Assembly: GCA_934454405.1 (NCBI GenBank)
Contig: CAKSFN010000001.1
Coordinates: 62,001 to 126,000 of the forward strand
Direction of reading: 5' to 3'
DNA from: an uncultured Eubacteriales bacterium
GTDB lineage: Bacteria > Bacillota > Clostridia > Oscillospirales > UBA644
DNA: 64,000 nucleotides
In this document: one piece after another, positions 1-8,930 of the stretch
Position numbering within the stretch: the first letter of the stretch is position 1
Layout: every line of letters begins with the position of its first letter
Program-made: the position numbers and the translations under genes
The notes under the pieces: generated by a model
What the model was told of the DNA's origin: nothing
The model's database searches: none
What the model saw: only the letters and a program-made list of their open reading frames with translations

Positions 1-1572
1 CTTTTTTGCTTTGAATTTAATGATAAGATCGCGTATCGTCAGAAAAATCCCGAACGCGTAAAGCGCCGCGAGCGGATATGCCGCCGCGTCTCCGATATAC
101 GAATAAAGCGTTCTCGACGAGCTTTTCGCCAGATCCGCAACAAGAACCTCTTCCGTGTCCGCCTTCGATTCCCTTACCGTTTTGCCCGAAGCCGTTATTA
201 TCGCGGAGATACCCGTGTTTCCCGCGCGCGCCATATCCCTTCCGCTTTCGACACAGCGCATGATTGCGTGGTTCAGGTGCTGTCTGAGCGCCGCGCTGCC
301 CTCAAACCACGAGTCGTTGCTGACCATAAGAAAATATTCCGCGCCCGCCTCAACGTTTTCTCTTGCGATATAGGGATAAATGGATTCATAGCATATAATG
401 CCGCCGGCTTTGCCGAACGAGGTGTCAAGAGTTGTCGGCTCCGTGCCTGCCGTAAGATTTCCGAAGTTCTTCGGAACAAAGACCGAAAGAGCGTCGGAAA
501 GCGGAATGTATTCGCCCATAGGCACAAGCTCGCGTTTATAATACGGCTGCGGAATCACTCCGTCCGCGCGGATCGCCGTCAGCGCGTTGTATTCGCCGTG
601 TTCGCCGTTAAAAATGCCCGTGACCAGCGTTGCGTTTCTCTTTTTCGCAAAGCTTTTCAGAAACTCCATAACGCTTTTGTTGCTCATATTCGTTGTGACC
701 GCCGTCTCCGGCCACAGATATATGTTCGGCTCAGCCTCCGCCGCGGAATCGGAAAGCTCGACATACTTTTCAATGGATTCGGCAAGCGACGTGTCCCATT
801 TCGTCATGGAGCCGAGGTTCGCCTGAATCACCGCCACCCTGACCTTATCGGCTTCCTCCCGTGATTTCTCGACGCGAACCTGCCGAACGGCGCCGTAAGC
901 CGCATTCAGAGAAAAAAGAAGAACCGCGGAAAGGAAAAACAGCACTGCGCGCCTGCGTTCTTTCATTCTTATCAGCGCAAACGCCGCCTCCGCGACGAGA
1001 GCGTTGAAAAAAACGACGATGAGAGACACGCCCAGAGATCCGAACAGCGACGCGATCTGAATAAGCGCCGTATGCTCCGCAACGACCGCTCCGAGCCTGC
1101 CCCACGGGAACGAAAGCTCCCACGCGTGCGCCTGCAAAAATTCGGCGAAAACGTATAGAACCGGAATGATGACGAACATCGGGAGCTTTGTTTTTTTCAA
1201 TCTGTCAAACGGCAGAAACGCGACCGCGAAAACAATTCCCTCCGCCGCCGCGATGATCAATATCGACGCCGTCATTATCAGATAGGACGGAAGCGCCGGA
1301 ACGCCGTAATTTGTCAGCGGACACATTTTGTAAAGCCACAGCATATTCGGCAGATAGTACGCCGCGGCGTAAACGAAAAAGCATTTCGTGCAGCCGAAGC
1401 TCCCGTTTTTATAAACGCGCATCGCCGTTATCATGGGAACAAGCGCAACAAACGCAAGAAGCCCCGCGTGCCTGAAAGAGAACGCCGCGCACATCAACAG
1501 CCCCGACAGCGCCGAAAGTGCAATCGCGCCGACGGGAGTTCTTTCTTTTTTTATCCGGTTTCTTTTCTTCAT
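1..1572 (-). CDS. lnt: Apolipoprotein N-acyltransferase (Lnt), C-terminal end cut by the window edge
   Basis: Lnt moves an acyl chain from a phospholipid onto the N-terminal cysteine of lipoproteins in the membrane. The frame is open from an ATG at 1572 to the window edge (524 codons, no stop), so only the last residues can be missing. The N-terminal half is a series of hydrophobic helices; the second half is a nitrilase-type domain with the expected Glu (WPETAV), Lys (YYKRELVPMGEY) and Cys (IICYESIYP) and the family motif NDSWFEG, followed by a last membrane helix. AAAGGATC upstream is the ribosome binding site. Lnt is classically a diderm enzyme, so its presence in a monoderm is notable. 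Divergent from the flippase gene. Confidence 0.9.
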   Translation of the reverse strand, partial: MKKRNRIKKERTPVGAIALSALSGLLMCAAFSFRHAGLLAFVALVPMITAMRVYKNGSFGCTKCFFVYAAAYYLPNMLWLYKMCPLTNYGVPALPSYLIMTASILIIAAAEGIVFAVAFLPFDRLKKTKLPMFVIIPVLYVFAEFLQAHAWELSFPWGRLGAVVAEHTALIQIASLFGSLGVSLIVVFFNALVAEAAFALIRMKERRRAVLFFLSAVLLFSLNAAYGAVRQVRVEKSREEADKVRVAVIQANLGSMTKWDTSLAESIEKYVELSDSAAEAEPNIYLWPETAVTTNMSNKSVMEFLKSFAKKRNATLVTGIFNGEHGEYNALTAIRADGVIPQPYYKRELVPMGEYIPLSDALSVFVPKNFGNLTAGTEPTTLDTSFGKAGGIICYESIYPYIARENVEAGAEYFLMVSNDSWFEGSAALRQHLNHAIMRCVESGRDMARAGNTGISAIITASGKTVRESKADTEEVLVADLAKSSSRTLYSYIGDAAAYPLAALYAFGIFLTIRDLIIKFKAKK

Positions 1573-1608
1573 CGCGCGCAGATCCTTTCAGATATAACGT
1601 CTGATTGG

Positions 1609-1637
1609 ATTATAACACTTTTTTTCGCGTTTGTAAA
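1609..1637 (-). promoter_or_regulatory. Sigma-A type promoter for lnt
   Basis: On the minus strand TTTACA (1637-1632) and TATAAT (1614-1609) are 17 bases apart, about 37 bases upstream of the lnt ATG. Consensus match only. Confidence 0.6.
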
Positions 1638-1705
1638 TATCGGAAGAGTACTTTTGCATACAATTAAATAAGAAATCTGCGCGGAAACGGGGATAAAAAA
1701 TCAAA

Positions 1706-3259
1706 ATGAAAGAAAAAGGACGGCTTTTGAAGGATTCTTTTATAATCGGCGCGACGGGAATGGGACTGAATCTCGTCGGGCTTTGGTTCAATATCTATCT
1801 TTCCGACACGCTCGGAACGGAGGGCATCGGGCTTTTTCAGCTGATAGCCTCCGCATATATGCTTGCGACGACCTTCGCCACCTCCGGAATAAATCTTTCC
1901 GTTACACGCGTCGTCGCCGAAGCCCTGAGCCGCGCCGAAACACGGGGAAAGGCAACGCGGAGCTTTCGCAGATGTCTTGCCGTTTCCGCAGGGCTCGGCG
2001 TTTTTTCGTGCGCGCTTCTGTTTGCGCTTTCGGGTGTTGTTTCGCGGTTCGTTCTCGGCAGACCCGAAACCGAGCTTTGCTTTCGCATTCTCTCTTTCGG
2101 GCTTCCCTTTATGAGCGTTGGCTCCTGCCTGAACGGGTTTTTCGTCGCCGAGCGAAAGGCGTATAAAACCGCGATAGCGAACGGCGCCGAGGAACTCTGC
2201 AAAATAGTGTTTGCCGTTCTCATTTTTCTTCTGCATCCGCCGACGGGTCTCGTTTCAGGCTGTGTCGGGCTCGTTCTGGGACTTGTGGGAGGTGAAGCGG
2301 TGTCGTGCCTTCTCGCATACTCATTCTGGCTTCACGACGAGCGCGCGCTGCCCCGCGCGGAGGGGAGCGTTGCCGGCACCGTGCGAAAAATGCTTTCCAT
2401 CGGCGCGCCCGTTGCGGCAAGCTCGTACCTGCGGACGGGGCTGACGACCGTCGAAAATCTTTCGGTGCCGATCGGTCTTGTTCGCTACGGTATGACGGAT
2501 TCCGAGGCGCTTTCGGCATTCGGTGCCGTAAAAAGCCTCGCCGTTCCCGTCGTTTTCTTTCCCGCGTCGTTTATGTACGCTTTTATCAAAGTGATGATCC
2601 CCGAAGTCGCCCGCGCCTACACGCTCGGCAGAACCGACGTTATCCGCGAACGCGGCGGTTACATAATAAGGCAGACGCTTATCTTTTCGTCCGTCGTCAC
2701 AGGTATATTTCTCGTCTTTTACAAGCCTCTCGGGCTGCTGCTTTTCGACAGCGCCGAAACGGGCAGACTTCTTTTATATCTCGCGCCGCTGATTCCGGCA
2801 ATGTATGTTGACGGCGTTGCGGACGGGATACTGAAAGGAATGGACGAACAGGTCGCCGTTATGCGCTATAATATATATGAAGCGATACTTCGGCTCGTCG
2901 TCGTTTTTACCCTGATACCCGTGCTCGGCTTCGTCGGGTTTATGGCAACCGTTTACGCGGGGAACGTCATAAACACTTCGTTCAGCCTTGCGCGGCTCCG
3001 AAAAAAGGCGGGAATCAGAACGGAGCCTTTCGGCAGCGTTATTCTCCCCGTCTGCGGAACGGTCGCGGCGGGATATGTTTTTAAGACCGCGCTCGCGTTT
3101 TCAAAAAGCCGTTACGCCGTTGTTTTTTCCGTCGTCTTAACGCTTTGCGCGTGCGCCGCCTGCCGTTTTGCCGCGTCTTTTTTGAAGCGCGGAAAAAAGA
3201 TTCGCCTTCCTTTCCGCCGCCGTCGGACGGAAAAGTACGCCGCAAGGAATATTCTGTAA
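1706..3259 (+). CDS. spoVB: SpoVB-type polysaccharide flippase (MATE/MOP superfamily)
   Basis: 517-residue integral membrane protein with about 14 hydrophobic helices, the usual size and shape of the SpoVB/MurJ/Wzx group. These move lipid-linked cell-wall or polysaccharide precursors across the membrane; in spore formers SpoVB is needed for cortex. The N-terminus (KDSFIIGATGMGLNLVG, then GTEGIGLFQLI) is typical of SpoVB-like proteins, and the C-terminus is a basic tail. The start follows a GGGGAT sequence. It could equally serve another precursor, since the sequence does not show the substrate. Reads away from lnt. Confidence 0.82.
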   Translation: MKEKGRLLKDSFIIGATGMGLNLVGLWFNIYLSDTLGTEGIGLFQLIASAYMLATTFATSGINLSVTRVVAEALSRAETRGKATRSFRRCLAVSAGLGVFSCALLFALSGVVSRFVLGRPETELCFRILSFGLPFMSVGSCLNGFFVAERKAYKTAIANGAEELCKIVFAVLIFLLHPPTGLVSGCVGLVLGLVGGEAVSCLLAYSFWLHDERALPRAEGSVAGTVRKMLSIGAPVAASSYLRTGLTTVENLSVPIGLVRYGMTDSEALSAFGAVKSLAVPVVFFPASFMYAFIKVMIPEVARAYTLGRTDVIRERGGYIIRQTLIFSSVVTGIFLVFYKPLGLLLFDSAETGRLLLYLAPLIPAMYVDGVADGILKGMDEQVAVMRYNIYEAILRLVVVFTLIPVLGFVGFMATVYAGNVINTSFSLARLRKKAGIRTEPFGSVILPVCGTVAAGYVFKTALAFSKSRYAVVFSVVLTLCACAACRFAASFLKRGKKIRLPFRRRRTEKYAARNIL

Positions 3260-3305
3260 AAAAACGGAAAGCCTGATAAGTGAAAAAACGAAAGGACGGA
3301 AAAAT

Positions 3306-3707
3306 ATGAAAATTCTGTATTCCGTATATCTGTTTGTTGCCGGCGGCTTTGTTTATCAGATGATAGAAATGGCGTGGCGCGCCCGGACGCACTGGTCGAT
3401 GTTTATTCTCGGAGGTCTTTGTTTTCTGAGCGTGAATCTGCTTCGCCTGACCGTTCTGAAAAACTGCAATCTGTTTCTTTTCTGCCTGATAGGCGGCTTA
3501 TGCGTGACCGCGCTTGAATTTATAACGGGCTGTATCGTCAATCTGCGTTTCGGGCTCGGCGTCTGGGATTATTCGGATGTCCCGTTCAATATTATGGGAC
3601 AGGTATGTCTCCCTTTCAGCATCGGCTGGTCCGCGCTGACCGTGCCGGGACTGTGGATGGGACGCGTTCTGTGCGACGTCGTCGGCGTAAAATTCGGATC
3701 TGCGTGA
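3306..3707 (+). CDS. Small membrane protein of the putative ABC-transporter type IV family (PF06541-like)
   Basis: 133 residues, four hydrophobic segments, with the family-like stretch ALEFITGCIVNLRFG followed by VWDYSDVPFNIMGQVC. Clostridia carry many copies of such proteins, annotated as putative ABC transporter permeases, but no ATPase lies nearby and the function is unknown. AAAGGA stands 9 bases before the ATG. It starts 46 bases after spoVB and may share its transcript. Confidence 0.7.
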   Translation: MKILYSVYLFVAGGFVYQMIEMAWRARTHWSMFILGGLCFLSVNLLRLTVLKNCNLFLFCLIGGLCVTALEFITGCIVNLRFGLGVWDYSDVPFNIMGQVCLPFSIGWSALTVPGLWMGRVLCDVVGVKFGSA

Positions 3708-3780
3708 CGGAAAGAAGCCGTTTTTGAGGAATTATTGGTGAAAGTACACATAAAAAACATAATTAATTGTAAAAAAGCAC

Positions 3781-3809
3781 TTGTAATTCCATTAAAAGTA
3801 TGCTATACT
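3781..3809 (+). promoter_or_regulatory. Promoter of the rimP-nusA-infB operon
   Basis: TTGTAA (3781-3786), a 17-base spacer and TATACT (3804-3809) preceded by TGC (extended -10). Predicted start near 3816, just at the foot of the hairpin that follows. Confidence 0.65.
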
Positions 3810-3816
3810 TGACTTG

Positions 3817-3836
3817 AAGAGCGGGCGACCGCTCTT
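3817..3836 (+). promoter_or_regulatory. Leader hairpin with GNRA loop ahead of rimP
   Basis: AAGAGCGG and CCGCTCTT form an 8-bp stem closed by a GCGA tetraloop at the very 5' end of the predicted transcript. No U run follows, so it is not a terminator; a stabilising or regulatory role is inferred. From memory, similar hairpins precede rimP in other Firmicutes. Confidence 0.55.
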
Positions 3837-3881
3837 TGAGATTATGTAAAGAAATATACGGAAAGTGCGAGGGCGAGCGTT

Positions 3882-4337
3882 TTGGGTGTTTGTGAGACCG
3901 TTGCCGGGGTTGTGACCCCGTTTCTCGAAAAAGAGGGACTTCGGCTGTGGGACGTTGAGTTCAAAAAAGAGGGCGCGGAGTATTTTCTGCGCGTTTACAT
4001 CGACCGCGACGGCGGCGTCGGAATCGACGACTGCGTAAAAGTCAACGATTTTTTGAGCCCCGCGCTTGACGAGCTCGACCCTGTTCCGCAGAGCTACTGT
4101 TTGGAGATCTCTTCCGCGGGGCTTTTGCGCGAACTGAAAAAGGACGGGCATTACGACCTCTATCTCGGAAAAACGGTTACGGTTCATACCTACAAGAGCA
4201 TCGACGGCATTCTTCCGAAAAAATTCGAGGCGAAACTCGTCGGTTACGACGAAGATAATATAATATTGGAAATCAAAGACGAAAAGAGGAACGTCGAACG
4301 TTCTCTCATATCCAAGATAAGCATTGACTTAGTGTGA
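3882..4337 (+). CDS. rimP: Ribosome maturation factor RimP
   Basis: 151 residues; RimP helps 30S subunit maturation. The protein shows the family pattern LWDVEFKKEG...LRVYID and GIDDCVKVND, then the LEISSAGLLREL motif near residue 70 and a C-terminal SH3-like beta domain. The start is a TTG at 3882 with AGGGCGAG upstream; no ATG or GTG start fits the conserved N-terminus. First gene of the operon, 18 bases before nusA, the standard order in Firmicutes. Confidence 0.9.
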   Translation: MGVCETVAGVVTPFLEKEGLRLWDVEFKKEGAEYFLRVYIDRDGGVGIDDCVKVNDFLSPALDELDPVPQSYCLEISSAGLLRELKKDGHYDLYLGKTVTVHTYKSIDGILPKKFEAKLVGYDEDNIILEIKDEKRNVERSLISKISIDLV

Positions 4338-4355
4338 CGGAGGTTTTTAACAAAA

Positions 4356-5405
4356 ATGAAGGCGAACAGAGAGTTTTACCGCGCGCTTGAAGATCTCGAA
4401 AGAGAAAAGAATATTCCGAAGGATTATATGCTCGAAAAAATCAGGGCGGCGATCGCCTCCACGATTAAGAGAGACAAAAACGTTCCCGCGGATAACGTAG
4501 AAGTTATTTTTAACGAGGAAAAAGAGAATATCAAAGTCTGCATAAAGAAAGACATCGTCGAAACCGTTGAAAATCCGCAGACGGAGATCTCTCTTGAAGA
4601 AGCAAAGCAGATAAGCCGCCGTTACAAGCTCGGCGATGTTGCCATGCTTGAAGTGGACCCCTCCGCCGTCGGCAGAATTGCCGCGAAGGTCGGCAAGAAC
4701 GTTATCGTTCAGGCCATCAACGAGGCGATAAACGGCTCCGTTATTCAGGCGTTTGAGGAAAGACAGGGCTCTTTGATGAGCGGCACGGTCAGAAGCGTCG
4801 ATCCGAAAAGCGGAACGGTTATGGTGGAAGTCAACGGGCACGAGATTCCTCTCTTTCCCAGAGAGCAGATTCCCGGCGAGCGCTTCGAGCCCGACGATGT
4901 TATCAGACTTTACGTCAGCGTCGGTCAGCCCAATCTGCGCAGAGGCTCAACCGCGAAAGAGGTTATGCTTTCGAGAACGACGCCGAAATTCGTTGAAAAG
5001 CTGTTTGAGGTTGAGGTTCCCGAAATCGCGTCCGGAGTTGTTGAGATAAAGGGCGTTTCGAGAGAGGCGGGTTCAAGGTCGAAGGTCGCCGTCCGGTCAA
5101 ACGACCCGAACGTGGACGCCGTAGGCTCCTGCATCGGTTCGAAAAGAGCCAGAATAAACGCTATTCTCGAAGATCTGGCCGGCGAGAGAATTGATTTGAT
5201 AAAATACAGCGAGGATCCCGGTGAATTTGTCGCGGCGGCGCTGTCTCCCGCAGAGGTAAGACTTCTTGAGATAGACAACGAGCAAAAAAGCTGCAAGGTC
5301 GTTGTCGGCGCGGATCAGCTTTCGCTTGCGATAGGCAAGACGGGACAGAACGTCCGCCTCGCCGCAAGACTGACGGGCTACAGAATAGACATTCTTAGCG
5401 AATAG
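4356..5405 (+). CDS. nusA: Transcription termination/antitermination protein NusA
   Basis: 349 residues, the short Firmicute form without the C-terminal acidic repeats of E. coli. NusA binds RNA polymerase and RNA to tune pausing, termination and antitermination. Domains in order: N-terminal polymerase-binding domain (1-125), S1 domain (about 130-200, SGTVRSVDPKSGTVMVEV), then KH1 and KH2 (DPNVDAVGSCIGSKRARI and LAIGKTGQNVRLAARLTG). GGAGG lies before the ATG. Confidence 0.95.
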   Translation: MKANREFYRALEDLEREKNIPKDYMLEKIRAAIASTIKRDKNVPADNVEVIFNEEKENIKVCIKKDIVETVENPQTEISLEEAKQISRRYKLGDVAMLEVDPSAVGRIAAKVGKNVIVQAINEAINGSVIQAFEERQGSLMSGTVRSVDPKSGTVMVEVNGHEIPLFPREQIPGERFEPDDVIRLYVSVGQPNLRRGSTAKEVMLSRTTPKFVEKLFEVEVPEIASGVVEIKGVSREAGSRSKVAVRSNDPNVDAVGSCIGSKRARINAILEDLAGERIDLIKYSEDPGEFVAAALSPAEVRLLEIDNEQKSCKVVVGADQLSLAIGKTGQNVRLAARLTGYRIDILSE

Positions 5406-5412
5406 GCGAAAA

Positions 5413-5691
5413 ATGAAAAAAAAAGAAAGAGTCCGCGGCGCATTTATGCGCACCTGCGCAGGCTGCGGCGGACGGTTCGATAAAAGGGAACACAACTTTT
5501 TGCGGATCGCAAACGTCGGCGGAAAAATCATTGTCGATATACACGCGGACGCGGGCGGAAGAGGCGCGTACATCTGCCGCGAAAAGGAATGCGTGGCAAA
5601 GCTGAGAAAATCGGGCAGACTTTCAAAGCTGCTTCGCGCGCCCGTTCCCGCCGGTATATACGACATTGCGGAGGAAGCCGTTGACGGATAA
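5413..5691 (+). CDS. ylxR: YlxR family RNA-binding protein (RnpM)
   Basis: 92 residues with the family signature RTCAGCGGRFDKRE and later GGRGAYIC. YlxR/RnpM has been reported to bind RNase P RNA and modulate its activity; that role is inferred here from family membership. It sits between nusA and ylxQ as in most Firmicutes and overlaps the start of ylxQ by 11 bases, which suggests coupled translation. Confidence 0.88.
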   Translation: MKKKERVRGAFMRTCAGCGGRFDKREHNFLRIANVGGKIIVDIHADAGGRGAYICREKECVAKLRKSGRLSKLLRAPVPAGIYDIAEEAVDG

Positions 5692-5986
5692 ATTCAAAGG
5701 TATGCTCGGGCTTTGCCGAAAAGCGGGAAAAATCGTTCCCGGCGCGGAGCTCGTTGAAAAATCCAAGAAAAAATGCCTGCTGCTCGTTTGCGCGGGCGAC
5801 GCGTCGGACAGAACGAAGGCGACGGTCGGCGCGCTCGGCATAAAAACGATATATACCGATATGACCAAACAGGAGCTCGGCGCCGCGCTCGGTATGGGAA
5901 ACGTTGCGGTTGTCGGGATAACCGACGCGGGCTTCGCGGCGGCGATAGAAAGTAAACAGGGGGAAAGAACATATGGCAAAATATAA
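5681..5986 (+). CDS. ylxQ: YlxQ, L7Ae-type ribosomal protein-like RNA-binding protein
   Basis: 101 residues of the L7Ae/L30e/S12e fold, with the typical [11 protein letters not shown] opening and GKNVAVVGI-like C-terminal part ([14 protein letters not shown]). Members bind kink-turn RNAs; the cellular role of YlxQ is not settled. I choose the TTG at 5681 because GGAGG (5670-5675) lies about 6 bases before it; the upstream TTG at 5666 would place that site inside the gene. The end overlaps infB by 14 bases. Confidence 0.82.
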   Translation: MTDKFKGMLGLCRKAGKIVPGAELVEKSKKKCLLLVCAGDASDRTKATVGALGIKTIYTDMTKQELGAALGMGNVAVVGITDAGFAAAIESKQGERTYGKI

Positions 5987-8489
5987 GATAGGCGAAATCG
6001 CAAAGGACTTCGGGATAAAGGTTACCGACGTGGCGGATATTTTAACGAAATATTTCGGAGAGGGACAGTACAAGCACAGCACGGTGCTTGAAGCCGACCG
6101 TCTCGACGTCCTGTTCGACCATTTCACGCAGGCGCAGGGTTTCGGAACTCTGCAGGAGTATTTTGACACCTACGACGAAAAGGTAAGAGCGAAAAAGGCG
6201 AAGGAAGCCGAAGAGAGAGAAAAGGCGGAGAACGCGGAAAAAGAAGAAGCGAAAGCCCGGACGGAAGCCGAAGAAAAGAAAGAAGAAACGCCCGCTGCGG
6301 AAGTAAGAGCCGAAGCGAAAACGGGCGAAGTTTCCGCTGCCGAAACGGAAAAACAGACCGTTCGCGAACCCTCGCGCCCGGAAAGAAGACCTCAGCAGAA
6401 AAAACAGCCCCCTCAGAAGCAGAAGATGAAGACCATAACTCCGCGTCCCTCGGCAGCCCCCGCCAAGGGAGGAGTTTCGATAGTCGAAGACGGCGCGCTG
6501 GATTCCTCGACGCTCGGCTCCGCCGTTGTTGTTGACACGCGAAAGCAGACAAACGTCAACCTCTCCAAATATGACGAGAGACTTAACGATATCGTCGGCG
6601 AAAAGGCGAACAGGGACTACGGCAAGGCAAACCAGAAGATTAAACAGAAAAGCAAGAGAAAGCCCGACAACGCCGCCCGCAGAAAAGAGGCGGAAGCTCG
6701 GCTTAAAAGAATGGAACAATACGAAAAGGATAAGAAAAAGCACCTTTCGAACATCGTTCTTCCCGAAGAAATGTCCGTTTCCGAGCTTGCGGCGGAACTG
6801 CGCATGACCACAACGCAGGTTATTCAAAAGCTTATGCAGCTCGGTATATTCGCCTCCGCGGCGCAGATAATAGATTATGACACGGCGGCACTTGTTGCGG
6901 AGGATCTGGGCGCAAAGGTAACGAAGCAGGTCGTTGTTACGATAGAAGACAAACTGATAGACGACTCCGACGACAAGGACGACGACCTCGAAACGAGAGA
7001 TCCCGTCGTTGTTGTTATGGGTCACGTCGATCACGGCAAAACGTCGCTGCTCGACGCCATACGCCACACCTCCGTCACATCGGGCGAGGCGGGCGGAATC
7101 ACCCAGCATATCGGTGCGTACAAGGTTAAGGTAGGAGACAGACAGATAACATTCCTCGACACTCCGGGACACGCGGCTTTCACTTCGATGAGGGCGAGAG
7201 GCGCGCAGGTGACGGACGTTGTCATTCTCGTTGTCGCGGGCGACGACGGCATCATGCCGCAGACCGTTGAGGCGATAAATCACGCAAAGGCGGCGGGCGT
7301 TCCCATCGTTGTCGCCGTCAACAAAATGGATAAGCCCGAATCCAATTTCGACAAGGTTATGCAGAGCCTGACAGAGTATGATCTCGTTCCCTCCGCGTGG
7401 GGCGGCGACGTTGAATGCGTTCCCGTTTCCGCCGCAACGAAAAAGGGTATCGACGATCTTCTCGAAACGGTTTTGCTTGTTGCGGATATGCAGGATCTGA
7501 AAGCCAATCCGAACAGAGAGGCGAAGGGTACCGTTATTGAGGCAAAGCTCGACAAGGGCAGAGGACCCGTCGCAACGGTTCTTGTTCAGAACGGAACCCT
7601 GCATGCGGGCGACGTTATCGTTGCGGGAACGGCGGTCGGAAAGATACGCCTTATGACCGACGACAACGGCAGAAGAATTCAGGACGCGGGACCGTCGACG
7701 CCCGTTGAAATAATAGGTCTTTCGGAAGTTCCCTCCGCGGGCGATGTTTTCCACGCGGTTAAGGATGAAAGAATGGCAAGAGAGCTTGTTGAGCAGCGCA
7801 AGACGGAGCAGAAGGACGCCGCGAACAGAGCCAGAGCTGTCACCCTCGACGATCTGTTCTCACAGATTCAGGAGGGCAATATGAAGACCCTGAATATAAT
7901 CATCAAAGCCGATGTTCAGGGCTCCGCTGAGGCCGTTAAGTCTTCTCTTGAAAAGCTCAGCAACGAAGAGGTTCGCGTAAAGGTCATCCACAGCGCGGTC
8001 GGCGGAATCAAGGAAAGCGACATTATGCTTGCCTCCGCTTCGGGCGCGATAGTTATCGGCTTTAACGTCAGACCGGACGCCGTTGCGAAGGATATGGCGG
8101 AAAAGAACAAGGTCGATATCCGTCTTTACAGGATAATTTACGACTGCATAGAAGAAGTTGAAACGGCGATGAAGGGAATGCTTGCACCCAAATTCCGCGA
8201 GGTACATATAGGTACCGCGGAAGTCCGCCAGACATTCCGTGTTTCGGGTGTCGGAACCATCGCGGGCTGTATGGTAAAGCAGGGCAAGATAGCCCGCAAC
8301 GCCAACGTTCGCCTTATCCGCGACGACATCGTTATATATGAAGGCAACCTTGATTCGCTCAAACGCTTCAAGGACGACGCAAAAGAAGTCGCCGAAGGGT
8401 ACGAGTGCGGCGTCGGTCTCGACAAGTACAACGACCTTAAAGAGGGCGATATCATCGAGGCTTTCGTCAACGAGGAAATCCCACGCTAA
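5973..8489 (+). CDS. infB: Translation initiation factor IF-2
   Basis: 838-residue GTPase that places initiator fMet-tRNA on the ribosome. A charged, Lys/Glu/Pro-rich N-terminal region (residues 70-250) is followed by the IF2N domain, the G domain ([23 protein letters not shown], near residues 350-460), domain II, and the C-terminal domains that bind fMet-tRNA. The ATG follows GGGGGAAAG inside the end of ylxQ. Complete and of usual length. Confidence 0.96.
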   Translation: MAKYKIGEIAKDFGIKVTDVADILTKYFGEGQYKHSTVLEADRLDVLFDHFTQAQGFGTLQEYFDTYDEKVRAKKAKEAEEREKAENAEKEEAKARTEAEEKKEETPAAEVRAEAKTGEVSAAETEKQTVREPSRPERRPQQKKQPPQKQKMKTITPRPSAAPAKGGVSIVEDGALDSSTLGSAVVVDTRKQTNVNLSKYDERLNDIVGEKANRDYGKANQKIKQKSKRKPDNAARRKEAEARLKRMEQYEKDKKKHLSNIVLPEEMSVSELAAELRMTTTQVIQKLMQLGIFASAAQIIDYDTAALVAEDLGAKVTKQVVVTIEDKLIDDSDDKDDDLETRDPVVVVMGHVDHGKTSLLDAIRHTSVTSGEAGGITQHIGAYKVKVGDRQITFLDTPGHAAFTSMRARGAQVTDVVILVVAGDDGIMPQTVEAINHAKAAGVPIVVAVNKMDKPESNFDKVMQSLTEYDLVPSAWGGDVECVPVSAATKKGIDDLLETVLLVADMQDLKANPNREAKGTVIEAKLDKGRGPVATVLVQNGTLHAGDVIVAGTAVGKIRLMTDDNGRRIQDAGPSTPVEIIGLSEVPSAGDVFHAVKDERMARELVEQRKTEQKDAANRARAVTLDDLFSQIQEGNMKTLNIIIKADVQGSAEAVKSSLEKLSNEEVRVKVIHSAVGGIKESDIMLASASGAIVIGFNVRPDAVAKDMAEKNKVDIRLYRIIYDCIEEVETAMKGMLAPKFREVHIGTAEVRQTFRVSGVGTIAGCMVKQGKIARNANVRLIRDDIVIYEGNLDSLKRFKDDAKEVAEGYECGVGLDKYNDLKEGDIIEAFVNEEIPR

Positions 8490-8501
8490 AATAACAGAGA
8501 T

Positions 8502-8531
8502 CAGCCCGGAAAGAGAGATTTTTCCGGGCTG
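8502..8531 (+). other. Intercistronic hairpin between infB and rbfA
   Basis: CAGCCCGGAAA pairs with TTTCCGGGCTG (11 bp, 8-base loop). It is followed by TTGAAAAA rather than a U run, so it looks like an mRNA-processing or stability hairpin, or a weak attenuator, not an ordinary terminator. Confidence 0.55.
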
Positions 8532-8567
8532 TTGAAAAAAAGAATACATTAAAAGGAAAATATGTAA

Positions 8568-8930
8568 ATGGCAAACGATTATAAACAGGGCAGAATAAAC
8601 GAAGAGGTCAAGCGCGAGCTTGCTCTGATAATACGGGACGTAAAGGACCCGAGAATCCCGCCCATGACGAGCGTTGTTTACGCAAAGGTTTCGCCCGATC
8701 TGAAATATGCAAAGATTTTTGTCAGCATTCTCGGCGATTACGACGAAAAGGAAGTCCGCAAGGGACTCAAAGCCTGCAAGGGCTATCTGCGCGGTCAGCT
8801 CGGTCAGCGTCTTTCTCTGCGCAACGTGCCCGAACTGACGTTTGAGTTTGACAGAAGCGTTGAAACGGGCGCAAGAATAGATGAGCTCCTTCGTGAAATC
8901 GGAAAATCCGGGGAGGATGAGAATAAATGA
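8568..8930 (+). CDS. rbfA: Ribosome-binding factor A
   Basis: 120 residues, KH-like fold, late 30S assembly factor. The family features are clear: an early INEEVKRELALII segment, VKDPRIPPMTSV, and a C-terminal RIDELLREI. AAAAGGA precedes the ATG at 8568. Its stop overlaps the start of nrnA in an ATGA. Confidence 0.93.
   Translation: MANDYKQGRINEEVKRELALIIRDVKDPRIPPMTSVVYAKVSPDLKYAKIFVSILGDYDEKEVRKGLKACKGYLRGQLGQRLSLRNVPELTFEFDRSVETGARIDELLREIGKSGEDENK

Noticed and set aside
6042..7754. 570-codon open frame on the minus strand
   Set aside because: It lies fully within infB, has no recognisable family features and its composition (Arg, Phe, Asn-rich) is that of an antisense shadow. IF-2 on the + strand is certain.
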